A stretch of 43,276 nt of DNA, taken from a virus. The position numbers and the translations under genes are program-made. This document shows, piece by piece, positions 29,375 to 35,625 of this stretch. The stretch spans positions 1 to 43,276 of the IMG/VR virus record IMGVR_UViG_3300018057_000020. One strand, 5' to 3'. Every line of letters starts with the position of its first letter. Position 1 is the stretch's first letter. The notes beneath the pieces were generated by a model that saw only the letters and a list, made by a program, of their open reading frames with translations, was not told where the DNA came from and did not search any database.

Positions 29375-29762
29375 CTAGCCTCCGTTCGATTTCATCGGCT
29401 TCAGGCTCTTCTCTTGGAGCCTCTGGTTCTCCCTCTTCCTTCCTCTCTGACTTCTCTCCTTCCAGAAAGTGTGACAGGCTCAAGAAATCAATCCCTGCCG
29501 CTTCGAGCTTGTCTACCAGATATTCTTCATATTGATCATGTTGATCATACTCGTCTTGGAGTTCCTGCCAGTCACCAGGAGAGTGATAATCACAAGCACC
29601 ACAATCCCCCCGATCACAATCCGGGCAATATCCACAATCCTCCGGATCGACGCGGTCGCAGTTTTTACATTCCTCCTTGTGAAGTCTCTCTTGACAAGCT
29701 CCACAATAGGAAGTCGCGCGCTCTCCTTGCTGATCTCCGCATTCTCCACAAATCCATTCCAC
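29331..29762 (-). CDS. Cys-rich zinc-ribbon array protein
   Basis: A GTG start is chosen, with GGAGG 5 bases upstream. In the first 57 residues of 143 there are about a dozen cysteines in CxxC pairs (CGECGD, CGAC, CKNC, CGYCPDC, CGAC), enough for two or three zinc ribbons or a treble-clef array. The rest is an acidic coiled coil (EEGEPEAPREEPEADEIERR). This zinc head plus acidic tail plan resembles double zinc-ribbon adaptor proteins; partners are unknown. Confidence 0.6.
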   Translation of the reverse strand: MEWICGECGDQQGERATSYCGACQERLHKEECKNCDRVDPEDCGYCPDCDRGDCGACDYHSPGDWQELQDEYDQHDQYEEYLVDKLEAAGIDFLSLSHFLEGEKSERKEEGEPEAPREEPEADEIERRLDEAEKRRKEAQPDV

Positions 29763-29894
29763 CTTAGCCTCCGAAAGAAGGGCAGAGAGTCTTCAGTCTA
29801 TCGGTCTCATTCTATACGGCATGATCCTAGCTGGCCTAGCTGGATTTATCCGCTATAGCCGATCTCGACCTTCCCCCTCTGCCCTCGCTCTTCT
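29763..29894. other. 132-bp gap in the leftward operon
   Basis: No convincing gene fits here on either strand. The strand read leftward contains stops in all frames. An 8-base element (CTAGCTGG) occurs twice near 29828-29844. No clear promoter or terminator is visible. Confidence 0.5.
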
Positions 29895-31448
29895 TTACTT
29901 TTCTTCGTCAAGAGACTGTACTAATTCCTCAATACAAGGAACATTTATGCTCCCGGCTGTTAGGGCCTTCAACTTAGCAAGTGTAACTACGCCTTTTCCG
30001 GCCGCTTTCTCTGTGATAGCGCCCGCGACGAGCATCTTGAAGTGATCGTCCAGCGTAACCGCCCGGCCCTTCGGTGCGGTCATTAGCTCGAACTGACTTC
30101 GAAGACCTTTGAGTGCTTGCACAATGTCCTCGCTACGGATTTCTGTGCTTGCTCCACCTGTACGGTCAAGCGCATAAAGGAGCGCTGAGTTGCATCCTTC
30201 GGCAACAAACGCTGGGGTGTAACCCGAAGACGCTTCCATAAGGGCTTCAAGGTCAAGCTCACCTTTGAGTGCATTTCCAACATACCCCCTTATTAGATGG
30301 TCAATCATCTGCCGGTCGATGTTTCCAAGTTCGATGACCTTGTCAATCCGGCCTGGCCTCATCATAGCTTGTTCAATCTGATCCACATGATTCGTGGTCA
30401 GAATCACCATAACCTTCGAAGACTTGGAAAGAAGGCCGTCAACGGTGTTGAGAATCTGGTTCAAGTTCGCATCTCGACCCTGATTCGTAACGTGATCGAT
30501 GTCTTCAAAGAAGACTACGCAAGGCGTGTAGAGCTTCGCAAGCTCTAGGGCTTTGACGATGTCGTCGCCCGGCAGGACGTTGATGAATGTCCATCCATTC
30601 TTCACTGCTAGGTTCGCTGTCTTCAGTGCCGTAAGTGTCTTTCCTGTCCCAAATCGCCCATGAAGTAGAACTGTTCTCTTCAATGGTACTCCCATCTTTT
30701 CTACGGCCTCTGTTGATTCCAGGAGTCGGAAGACGTTGGCATGGAGGGCAGCACGTTCGACCTCTGCATAAGCAATACGATGCAGAGGGAATCCGTTCAA
30801 GTTGATGAATTCCCATCGACTATTGATGGCTTTACCACGGAAAATGCTGTGGGCCTTCATTCGATCCAACGTCCTCCGCTCGATTTCCTCAACGATGGAC
30901 TGAAACTTCTTGGGATATTCTGCAATAATAAGCAGAGTATTCGGGACTTTGTTTTCGTCTTCGAAGCCTACGCGGAGCTTCACTGGCAGCCCGGGGATAA
31001 CTATGTTCCCATAAGGAACCGTCTCCTGCTCCGTGTAGCTTGTCTTAATTGTTCGAGTTTCTCCTGGGACGGTCATTTCTCCGAAGAACGTAAAGACCGT
31101 CATAGATTCTCCAAGGACATGGCCAAACGTCTCTTGCATCGCATGTGCGAAGTTCCAGAGACAGTCTGCTGGATGGCCCTTGATCTGAATAACCTTCTTC
31201 TGCGGCTCATCCATCTCCTTGATGCGCTTCTTCAGGACTTCAATCGCATCGGCATCATTCATGTAGGTCGGTATGATAAGCTGTGTCCCTTCCCTCTTGA
31301 TGGAGTTCCCGGCAGAGTGCTGCTTCTCAAGCTCCGTCGCCAGCTTCTCCATTGCCACTGTTACGGCGTCTTTTTTCTGAGCCTTTGGAGAGGGCTTTCC
31401 CTCTTCCTCAAGCTCTTCTTCTTTTATTCCCACTTCTTTTATTCCCAC
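29895..31448 (-). CDS. BCS1/Cdc48-like AAA+ ATPase
   Basis: This gene encodes 517 residues. Residues 1-200 form a non-catalytic N-terminal region with a beta-rich segment (about 110-180). The AAA module has Walker A GRFGTGKT (264-271), Walker B VVFFEDID (311-318), sensor 1 TTN (351-353) and RPGRID (364-369) with the arginine-finger region. The Walker B order ED, not DE, is as in BCS1. A C-terminal helical lid follows. AAA+ proteins of this group remodel or unfold proteins in hexamers. In a phage early operon it may act on replication or host complexes. The gene starts at GTG (31448) in a 15-base tandem repeat that contains a second GTG start. Confidence 0.8.
   Translation of the reverse strand: MGIKEVGIKEEELEEEGKPSPKAQKKDAVTVAMEKLATELEKQHSAGNSIKREGTQLIIPTYMNDADAIEVLKKRIKEMDEPQKKVIQIKGHPADCLWNFAHAMQETFGHVLGESMTVFTFFGEMTVPGETRTIKTSYTEQETVPYGNIVIPGLPVKLRVGFEDENKVPNTLLIIAEYPKKFQSIVEEIERRTLDRMKAHSIFRGKAINSRWEFINLNGFPLHRIAYAEVERAALHANVFRLLESTEAVEKMGVPLKRTVLLHGRFGTGKTLTALKTANLAVKNGWTFINVLPGDDIVKALELAKLYTPCVVFFEDIDHVTNQGRDANLNQILNTVDGLLSKSSKVMVILTTNHVDQIEQAMMRPGRIDKVIELGNIDRQMIDHLIRGYVGNALKGELDLEALMEASSGYTPAFVAEGCNSALLYALDRTGGASTEIRSEDIVQALKGLRSQFELMTAPKGRAVTLDDHFKMLVAGAITEKAAGKGVVTLAKLKALTAGSINVPCIEELVQSLDEEK
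31418..31447. repeat. 15-bp perfect tandem duplication at the AAA+ gene start
   Basis: Two adjacent identical 15-base units (31418-31432 and 31433-31447) encode GIKEV/GIKEE. Each carries a GTG in frame, so the start codon region of the ATPase is doubled. This is likely a slippage product. Confidence 0.8.
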
Positions 31449-31473
31449 TCCTTCTACCCTCCTTTAATTGAAT

Positions 31474-31860
31474 TTACGCATTCGCCTCTAGCGTATTTAC
31501 ATGGGCGTCTGCTTTAGCTATCTCAAATTCAAGCATTGCGATAAAGGAATCTACTTCGTCCAGACTATTTAGGACTTTGTAGCCAATCGGAAATAGCCTA
31601 TCAGGCGGTGCGCCTTCTTCGTGTGCAAACATGAAACCCGCATATAAGCCTGTGGGTACGCCCAAGGTGCCTCCATCCTTCAATACCGTGATGACAAGTG
31701 TTTCACCGAGACTCGGTGCAGGGATTACCCTGATTTTGAGAATACTGACATTGTGAAGCTGTCCCTCTGGAGTCTTCATGAAATTCCGCAAGAGCTTCTC
31801 TACTTCTTCTGCGAGAATCTCCGGCGTAACGACGTTTACGTTCACTTCTTCACTCTTCAT
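31474..31860 (-). CDS. Hypothetical protein
   Basis: This gene encodes 128 residues with GGAGGAGAAG before the ATG. A helical start (PEILAEEVEKLLRNFM) precedes a beta-rich centre (LKIRVIPAPSLGETLVITVL) and a C-terminal helix. No domain is recognised. It lies just upstream of the AAA+ ATPase and could be its partner, by position only. Confidence 0.55.
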   Translation of the reverse strand: MKSEEVNVNVVTPEILAEEVEKLLRNFMKTPEGQLHNVSILKIRVIPAPSLGETLVITVLKDGGTLGVPTGLYAGFMFAHEEGAPPDRLFPIGYKVLNSLDEVDSFIAMLEFEIAKADAHVNTLEANA

Positions 31861-31957
31861 CTTCTCCTCCTTTTTTCTCCGACTTCTCCCGCACTAAAAG
31901 TGCGTGGAGTCCAAATGCTGCAAAGAACACTAGCACGACCAATCCCAGCATCTCCAC
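31850..31957 (-). CDS. Tiny single-TM protein
   Basis: This 35-codon frame begins at a GTG with AGGAG 8 bases upstream and overlaps the next start. The product has one hydrophobic helix (about residues 3-21, MLGLVVLVFFAAFGLHALLV) and a charged C-terminus (REKSEKKGGEDEE). It is a likely inner-membrane miniprotein; the function is unknown. Confidence 0.5.
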   Translation of the reverse strand: MEMLGLVVLVFFAAFGLHALLVREKSEKKGGEDEE

Positions 31958-31968
31958 ATAAATCACTC

Positions 31969-32169
31969 CTAATGTATTTCGCTTTGTTCCAGCAAGCCAT
32001 ATTCCAGGTAATCTACGCCCGGAATGAGATCGAAGTCTTCAGGTAATCGACCTTCACCCCACTTCTCCTGAATGGTGGTTGTGAACGCATACATTGGTTC
32101 GTCAATCAGCCCGCAGTCCTCCAGATACTTACTGCACTTCTTTGTCATTGGCCGAATAACTGTTCTCAT
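31969..32169 (-). CDS. Small hypothetical protein
   Basis: This gene encodes 66 residues with AGGAGGTAG before the ATG. It has a basic start (RTVIRPMTKKCSKYL) and an acidic end. It follows the TM coiled-coil gene by 3 bases. No domain is recognised. Confidence 0.5.
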   Translation of the reverse strand: MRTVIRPMTKKCSKYLEDCGLIDEPMYAFTTTIQEKWGEGRLPEDFDLIPGVDYLEYGLLEQSEIH

Positions 32170-32172
32170 CTA

Positions 32173-32445
32173 CTACCTCCTTGTGTGGTTGTATAACTGT
32201 ACTAAATTCGCGTTCTCCTTGTGAAGAAGTGCGTTGTTCTTCCGAATTTCATAGCACTCCCGGGCGTCTTCATGATAAATCTCGAAGACCTCCCTCTTAT
32301 GCTCAACTTGTTGATAGGTATAACTCCCTATGCCCACCAGTCCAGCTACAGCGCATCCGGCAGCGAAAGCTGAAAGGCGACTGAGAGGTTTTCTGAGTTT
32401 TGCTTTTCTCTTTGCTTCACTCCAGGAGAGGTAGTATTTGAGCAT
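32173..32445 (-). CDS. Single-TM protein with extracytoplasmic coiled coil (spanin-like plan)
   Basis: This gene encodes 90 residues. A basic N-terminus (KRKAKLRKPLSRL) precedes one hydrophobic helix (AFAAGCAVAGLVGIGSYTY, about 26-44), followed by a charged helix with E/K/N heptads. This N-in, C-out plan recalls inner-membrane spanins. It is encoded in the early operon and not in the lysis block, so another membrane role is equally likely. Confidence 0.55.
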   Translation of the reverse strand: MLKYYLSWSEAKRKAKLRKPLSRLSAFAAGCAVAGLVGIGSYTYQQVEHKREVFEIYHEDARECYEIRKNNALLHKENANLVQLYNHTRR

Positions 32446-32792
32446 TTCTCTTTGTCCTCCTTCAGAAAGTCTAGCCTTCTAGGCATAAGATCTGCATCTA
32501 CATATCCCCATTGGTAGAGATTACTTCTTACTTGCCTTAGCACCCGCGTATGATTTCCAAAGCGTACATGGCTTCCATAAGCGTACTTTGCCACCTCATC
32601 ACTCCAATACTTCGGCTTAAGAAACGAGTGCGCGAGTTTCCACGCCCCATATTCAGTAGTGAATCCGAAGAGCTTCATCTCAATGGCATGAGCAAGCTCA
32701 TGTGCTAGAGTCTGAGGGGTGTTGTATTCAATCAGCTGAAGCTCATGGTCGCAAAAGCCGCCCCTTAGATTAGGAGTCCACACGTACCTCAC
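32346..32792 (-). CDS. HELAH zincin-like protein
   Basis: The 148-residue product carries a classic HExxH motif (HELAH, H31-H35) followed by AIEMKLFGFTTEYGAWKLAH. E47 or a nearby residue may be the third ligand. The context ETPQTLAHELAH-type resembles ImmA/IrrE or SprT-like zincins that cleave regulators or sit on DNA. The C-terminal ~33 residues overlap the next gene by 100 bases. As an early phage gene it could remove a host factor; this is inference. Confidence 0.6.
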   Translation of the reverse strand: MRYVWTPNLRGGFCDHELQLIEYNTPQTLAHELAHAIEMKLFGFTTEYGAWKLAHSFLKPKYWSDEVAKYAYGSHVRFGNHTRVLRQVRSNLYQWGYVDADLMPRRLDFLKEDKEKCSNTTSPGVKQREKQNSENLSVAFQLSLPDAL

Positions 32793-32795
32793 GGC

Positions 32796-32963
32796 TCATT
32801 CCTCCACCCGCTTAGATTGTACTTTATACCGCACCGAGAACGGCCCTGGGCAGGGAGGGCGACGTTTAAGAGCAAGGACTAGCCGTTTCTCCTGCTGGTT
32901 CGGCTGACAATGACATCCACGCCGTTCATGCTTCTCTCCGAGCCACTCACCATTTCTAGCCAT
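32796..32963 (-). CDS. Small basic Cys-containing protein
   Basis: A strong AAGGAGG 4 bases upstream fixes the ATG at 32963 over an ATG 26 codons earlier. The 55 residues are basic and contain CHC and a further Cys with Pro (PPCPGP). The function is not recognised. Confidence 0.5.
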   Translation of the reverse strand: MARNGEWLGEKHERRGCHCQPNQQEKRLVLALKRRPPCPGPFSVRYKVQSKRVEE

Positions 32964-33005
32964 AAGACCTCCTTGAGTTGACTTTGGACAACCCTTGTGG
33001 TTTAA

Positions 33006-33036
33006 TAAGGGCGGTCCCGAAGGACAAACGCCCTTA
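33006..33036 (-). ncRNA. Stable nested hairpin with UUCG tetraloop
   Basis: Read leftward, TAAGGGCG pairs with CGCCCTTA, and inside it GTCC-TTCG-GGAC forms a C(UUCG)G tetraloop with a 3-base internal bulge. It lies between the 36-residue TM gene and the 55-residue gene. The short AT-rich tail after it gives only a weak terminator, so it may be an attenuator or a processing site. Confidence 0.55.
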
Positions 33037-33114
33037 CCCATCGCCTATTCTTGAATGGCCCATGCGGGCGGAAGTCAGCTACCCTTCCGTTTCTCCCGCT
33101 TTAAAGGGCCAAGG

Positions 33115-33225
33115 TCATTCAATTACGTAGTAATTCCGCTTGCCTAGAGCAACGAGTGCAAATAAGCAAACGCCCACAACAACGCCCAGTAGAAAAGAAA
33201 TGGAAAGTAATGCTGTATCATACAT
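33115..33225 (-). CDS. Tiny single-TM protein
   Basis: This 36-codon gene has AGAGGAGCGGAG directly before the ATG. The product is nearly all one hydrophobic helix (LLSISFLLGVVVGVCLFALV, residues 6-25) followed by a basic anchor (GKRNYYVIE). The start overlaps the stop of the preceding 48-codon frame. The function is unknown; a membrane-acting early miniprotein is likely. Confidence 0.55.
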   Translation of the reverse strand: MYDTALLSISFLLGVVVGVCLFALVALGKRNYYVIE

Positions 33226-33364
33226 CTCCGCTCCTCTCTGGACCGCCTTTGAACGGCCCGTGGGGTTTACTCAGGGTGGAGACTACAAGCCATGTCGCGG
33301 GCTTCTTCCTCACCGGAACTTGTACCGCTTGCTGCGTGTGCTTTGTCTCTCTTCCCTGAGTCAT
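33218..33364 (-). CDS. Tiny basic protein (tentative)
   Basis: This 48-codon frame fills the gap between two genes and ends in an overlap with the TM miniprotein start (ATGTATGA). The product is hydrophilic and basic with no domain. The ribosome site is poor (GCTGGTG), so it may be read by coupling only. Confidence 0.35.
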   Translation of the reverse strand: MTQGRETKHTQQAVQVPVRKKPATWLVVSTLSKPHGPFKGGPERSGDV

Positions 33365-33371
33365 CACCAGC

Positions 33372-33662
33372 TTACGCTAAAATCTTAGCAATAATAACCG
33401 CCGGAGCCTTGGCATTCGGATTGTCTTCCGGCAGTCCGATGTAATAGCCGCCCTTGCAAGCATGCCCAATGATGTCGCCCGCAACGACCATCGCACTCAC
33501 GGCTTCAATCGGGTCTTTCTCGAAATATGTCTTGAAAGCCATGTTAAACCCGCTGTAAACCGTATGAATGCCCTTGTACTGCCGTGTGCCGTCCTTGCTC
33601 ATGGTCCTCAGAGCCTTCACGGCTTTGCGTGTGAACTCCACTTCGCTTAACTTCGTGTCCAT
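33372..33662 (-). CDS. Small hypothetical protein
   Basis: This gene encodes 96 residues, with GGAAGGAAGGAA upstream of the ATG. The N-terminal half is basic and helical (EVEFTRKAVKALRTM), and the second half is an alpha/beta pattern with FEKDPIEAVSAMVVAGDI and a GLPEDNPNAKAPAV loop. No family is recognised. Confidence 0.55.
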   Translation of the reverse strand: MDTKLSEVEFTRKAVKALRTMSKDGTRQYKGIHTVYSGFNMAFKTYFEKDPIEAVSAMVVAGDIIGHACKGGYYIGLPEDNPNAKAPAVIIAKILA

Positions 33663-33682
33663 GTGTTCCTTCCTTCCCGGCC

Positions 33683-33850
33683 CTAGGCCGCTTTGATAGT
33701 TGTCTCTCCCTCAGGAATCGCCACAATCGGTATCTGTCCATCGAATAGCAACTCCCATTCCGCCATTACCTTCGGTGTCTCTTCCTCACTGACAGAGGCT
33801 TCCAACGTCTGCAATTCTCCATTTTCCCTGATGCAAATCTTGTTTGTCAT
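33683..33850 (-). CDS. Small acidic protein, first gene of the early operon
   Basis: This 55-codon gene has GGAGGGCAAG before its ATG. The product is acidic with strand-like ends (NKICIREN, QIPIVAIPEGETTIKA). It lies next to the noncoding origin-like region and is probably the promoter-proximal gene of the long leftward transcript. The function is unknown. Confidence 0.55.
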   Translation of the reverse strand: MTNKICIRENGELQTLEASVSEEETPKVMAEWELLFDGQIPIVAIPEGETTIKAA

Positions 33851-33935
33851 CTTGCCCTCCAACTATAGAAGTTTAAACTTCCACCTGTGATACCTTATCA
33901 CCAAATTCCTGAATAAAATCAACAAAAGTCTCTAT

Positions 33936-33947
33936 CTTTATCACAGG
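33936..33947. repeat. 12-mer iteron-like repeat, copy 1
   Basis: CTTTATCACAGG is identical to 33990-34001. Read leftward it is CCTGTGATAAAG, which also resembles an extended -10 element (TG-N-GATAAA), so it may serve promoter or origin. Confidence 0.7.
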
Positions 33948-33989
33948 CTATCCGAGAAAAATCTTTAGTGTTTTCATAGACTTATCGAA

Positions 33990-34001
33990 CTTTATCACAG
34001 G
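33990..34001. repeat. 12-mer iteron-like repeat, copy 2
   Basis: This is the second exact copy of the 12-mer, 54 bases from the first. Read leftward, a TTGACT at 34015-34020 stands 18 bases upstream of the GATAAA within it, making a possible early promoter with the repeat at its -10. Confidence 0.65.
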
Positions 34002-34305
34002 AAAAAAGGGCAAAAGTCAATAAAATCAACTACTTCGAGGATTATTATTACACCCCCGCTATCGGTCAATTTGTGGGTGGATTTCTGGCAACCACTACCG
34101 CTTGTGGTGTGTCAAAAATGCAACACTATTCCTTATATATAAATAAAAATATATTAATAATATTAACTACTTACCTTTTCCCAATGAAATCAAGGACTTA
34201 CATCTGTAGAAAAATAAACTTCAATAGACCGAAAAGTCCTTAGACGACGGTGATAGTGGTGATAAAGTTAAACTCCGCGATATTACAAGCGAAAGGCTCG
34301 TTACG

Positions 34306-34325
34306 TTATCACAAAACGGTGATAA
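34306..34325. promoter_or_regulatory. TTATCAC-N6-GTGATAA palindrome
   Basis: This is a perfect 7-base inverted repeat made of the same element that is scattered through the region. It is the strongest single binding-site candidate for an initiator or repressor and lies 4 bases from the DnaA-like box. Confidence 0.6.
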
Positions 34326-34329
34326 GGTA

Positions 34330-34338
34330 TTATCCACG
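34330..34338 (+). promoter_or_regulatory. DnaA box-like site
   Basis: TTATCCACG differs from the DnaA consensus TTATCCACA by the last base. It is close to the iteron palindrome and about 155 bases from the AT-rich segment. Confidence 0.5.
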
Positions 34339-34352
34339 CCCGCTTGATGAAT

Positions 34353-34376
34353 AAAAAACCCCTGAATGGTCATTCA
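34353..34376 (-). terminator. Rho-independent terminator of the short leftward operon
   Basis: Read leftward, TGAATG-AC-CATTCA is followed by GGGG and six T. It overlaps the end of the 85-residue gene, between that operon and the candidate origin. Confidence 0.45.
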
Positions 34377-34627
34377 TTTTCCAATCGCTCACGGTATGTT
34401 ATATCCCAGTGAAAAGGCTTAGGATATTTAACATCCAGCCCAAGAGCAAGCGAAAGAGCCTGGATCGAATACCAATGCTTCTTCTCTGGCTCTGCCTTCG
34501 GGCTGAAGTCCACAAGCCACCCATCTGGTAACTCCTGGGCGAAGCGCAGGTTTCTCATGCTCACCGGTGCGTTCTTCACCGCAGAAATCAAACAATCCCG
34601 CTTACTTCCCCGAAATGCTTTAATCAT
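34370..34627 (-). CDS. Small hypothetical protein beginning MIKAFRG
   Basis: The ATG at 34627 follows GGGAGG at 9 bases, and it overlaps the stop of a 29-codon membrane peptide (ATGA). The 85-residue product has no recognised domain. The motif WYSIQALSLALGLDVKYPKPFHWDI (in parts, about 54-78) looks like a small alpha/beta fold. Its first seven residues, MIKAFRG, recur in a 9-codon frame 117 bases upstream, which suggests a partial duplication of the gene start. Confidence 0.55.
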   Translation of the reverse strand: MIKAFRGSKRDCLISAVKNAPVSMRNLRFAQELPDGWLVDFSPKAEPEKKHWYSIQALSLALGLDVKYPKPFHWDITYRERLENE

Positions 34628-34713
34628 ACCGGAATCCCTCCCAGGAAGATCAAGCAAGCTGCATAAATCAAGAGACAAACTCCAATGAATCCAAGCACAA
34701 TCCACCAGTTCAT
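34624..34713 (-). CDS. 29-residue transmembrane miniprotein
   Basis: This frame has a strong GGGGGAGGAAG before its ATG and ends in an ATGA overlap with the next gene. The product (starting MNWWIVLGFIG) is essentially one hydrophobic helix with no charged residue. Such uncharged single helices resemble phage membrane peptides and type I toxin-like peptides. The function is unknown. Confidence 0.5.
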   Translation of the reverse strand: MNWWIVLGFIGVCLLIYAACLIFLGGIPV

Positions 34714-34714
34714 A

Positions 34715-34744
34715 CTACTTCCTCCCCCTGAAGGCTTTAATCAT
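34715..34744 (-). CDS. 9-codon mini-ORF repeating MIKAFRG start
   Basis: The ATG overlaps the stop of the preceding TM peptide (ATGA), and the frame ends after nine residues (MIKAFRGRK). Its DNA shares TATGATTAAAGC with the start of the 85-residue gene. It contains the ribosome site of the next TM peptide, so it may be a relay for coupling, or the stub of an old gene copy. Confidence 0.3.
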   Translation of the reverse strand: MIKAFRGRK

Positions 34745-34830
34745 AAGGGCCACCAGAGAACGCGAAGAGTTGCCACAACAGCAACTCCCGCAAATATCGC
34801 AACCAAAACAAGCGCAGTCTTACGATTCAT
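34741..34830 (-). CDS. 29-residue transmembrane miniprotein
   Basis: It begins MNRKTALVLV and contains one hydrophobic helix with an aromatic WW near the end. GGAGAGG precedes the ATG, which overlaps the stop of the 31-residue peptide. The DNA of its middle forms a 7-bp stem (34767-34787). The function is unknown. Confidence 0.5.
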   Translation of the reverse strand: MNRKTALVLVAIFAGVAVVATLRVLWWPL

Positions 34831-34922
34831 AGCTCTACCTCTCCGAAAAGAATCTGCCATGCAAAACCAACAAATCCAATTACGAAGAAAACGATTCCTA
34901 AATCTACAAGTGCATTAAACAT
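34827..34922 (-). CDS. 31-residue transmembrane miniprotein
   Basis: It begins MFNALVDLGIVFFVIGFVGF: an acidic-tipped hydrophobic helix with a GEVEL tail. The ATG lies inside the end of the zinc-ribbon gene and follows GGGAGG at 11 bases. Its stop overlaps the next peptide's ATG. It is the first of three coupled TM peptides. Confidence 0.5.
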   Translation of the reverse strand: MFNALVDLGIVFFVIGFVGFAWQILFGEVEL

Positions 34923-35139
34923 CGCTCAAAATCCTCCCAAGAACATCCTTCGGCTCTGCAACAACTCTCACCGGAACACTTTCCCAATCTGCCCCAATTG
35001 CCAGCAAATACCCATGCTTGCAAATCGGGCATCTCAACGGTGGCTTCTCTGTCCCTGTCTCAAGCCTGCATGAACACGCAGAGCATTTGTATGCTTTCAT
35101 GTATCTCTGCTTTTGTCCTTGCATTGTCTGGTATTGCAT
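34915..35139 (-). CDS. Small zinc-ribbon protein
   Basis: GGGAGG 4 bases upstream supports the ATG at 35139 over the GTG/ATG choices further out. The 74-residue product has YKCSACSCRLE and RCPICKHG, two CxxC pairs of a rubredoxin-like zinc ribbon. It may be a small regulator or adaptor. A perfect GCTGGG/CCCAGC hairpin (35150-35166) lies right before its ribosome site and could control translation. Confidence 0.6.
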   Translation of the reverse strand: MQYQTMQGQKQRYMKAYKCSACSCRLETGTEKPPLRCPICKHGYLLAIGADWESVPVRVVAEPKDVLGRILSDV

Positions 35140-35149
35140 AAAACCTCCC

Positions 35150-35166
35150 GCTGGGCTTACCCCAGC
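35150..35166 (-). promoter_or_regulatory. Hairpin directly before a ribosome site
   Basis: A 6-bp GC-rich stem with a 5-base loop stands right next to the GGGAGG of the zinc-ribbon gene. It could expose or mask that site. Confidence 0.4.
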
Positions 35167-35200
35167 TTGCATATTGCAGGCAACTCTTCAGCCTGATCTG

Positions 35201-35434
35201 CTAAAGGATTTTGAGATACAAAGCTCGATTGTCATCACACATCTTGCGCAGGCTTTCATCTGCGAAGACATCCTCCGCCGGTCTAAGATACATCAGAAAC
35301 TCTTGCATACTGCCATACAACAGCATATTCTGGAAAATCCGTACCGCTGCCGATTTTCGATACGCCATCGCACTCAGGCGTATATACTTTCCGTTCGCTT
35401 TGATGAAGATGCTGTATGTTCTGGATTCTTGCAT
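35201..35434 (-). CDS. Small hypothetical protein, first gene of the short leftward operon
   Basis: This gene encodes 77 residues with GGAGGG 7 bases before the ATG. It starts with a strand pair (RTYSIFIKANGKYIRLS) and continues as helices (SAAVRIFQNMLLYG). It is promoter-proximal to the leftward promoter at 35593-35620. A 5' leader hairpin (GGGTGG/CCACCC, 35467-35482) precedes it. No family is recognised. Confidence 0.5.
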   Translation of the reverse strand: MQESRTYSIFIKANGKYIRLSAMAYRKSAAVRIFQNMLLYGSMQEFLMYLRPAEDVFADESLRKMCDDNRALYLKIL

Positions 35435-35592
35435 TTTGTATCCCTCCGCGTCCGTCGATTCTTGCTGGGTGGCTGTCCACCCGCGAAAACAGGCTTTTAG
35501 CGAGCAGTTTCCGTGCCAAAGAAAAAGGCCTTTAAAATCAGGCGTGTCAATTTTGCATCAGTCAAACTCTTGACGCTGGCACGGCTTTTGCA

Positions 35593-35620
35593 ATTAAAGA
35601 AGATGGCCGCCCGCTGTCAA
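35593..35620 (-). promoter_or_regulatory. Leftward sigma70-type promoter
   Basis: Read leftward, TTGACA (35615-35620) is followed after 16 bases by TTTAAT (35593-35598), five of six bases of the -10 consensus. It would drive the short leftward operon starting with the gene at 35434. Confidence 0.55.
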
Positions 35621-35625
35621 GGAAT

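Larger units (their letters stand above)
33851..34352. other. Candidate replication origin region
   Basis: This is a 502-base gene-free stretch. It contains an almost pure A+T segment (about 34128-34175) suited to unwinding. TTATCAC/GTGATAA-type elements include two identical 12-mers (33936-33947, 33990-34001), an inverted pair at 33887-33901, GGTGATAAAG at 34258-34267 and a TTATCAC-N6-GTGATAA palindrome at 34306-34325. TTATCCACG at 34330-34338 is one base off the DnaA box. Iterons plus DnaA box plus AT-rich DNA between operons is the usual look of an origin. The same elements could also be repressor sites. Confidence 0.6.

Noticed and set aside
33544-33741. 65-codon reverse frame overlapping two small genes
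   Set aside because: Both overlapped genes have good ribosome sites; this frame is Arg-rich shadow sequence.
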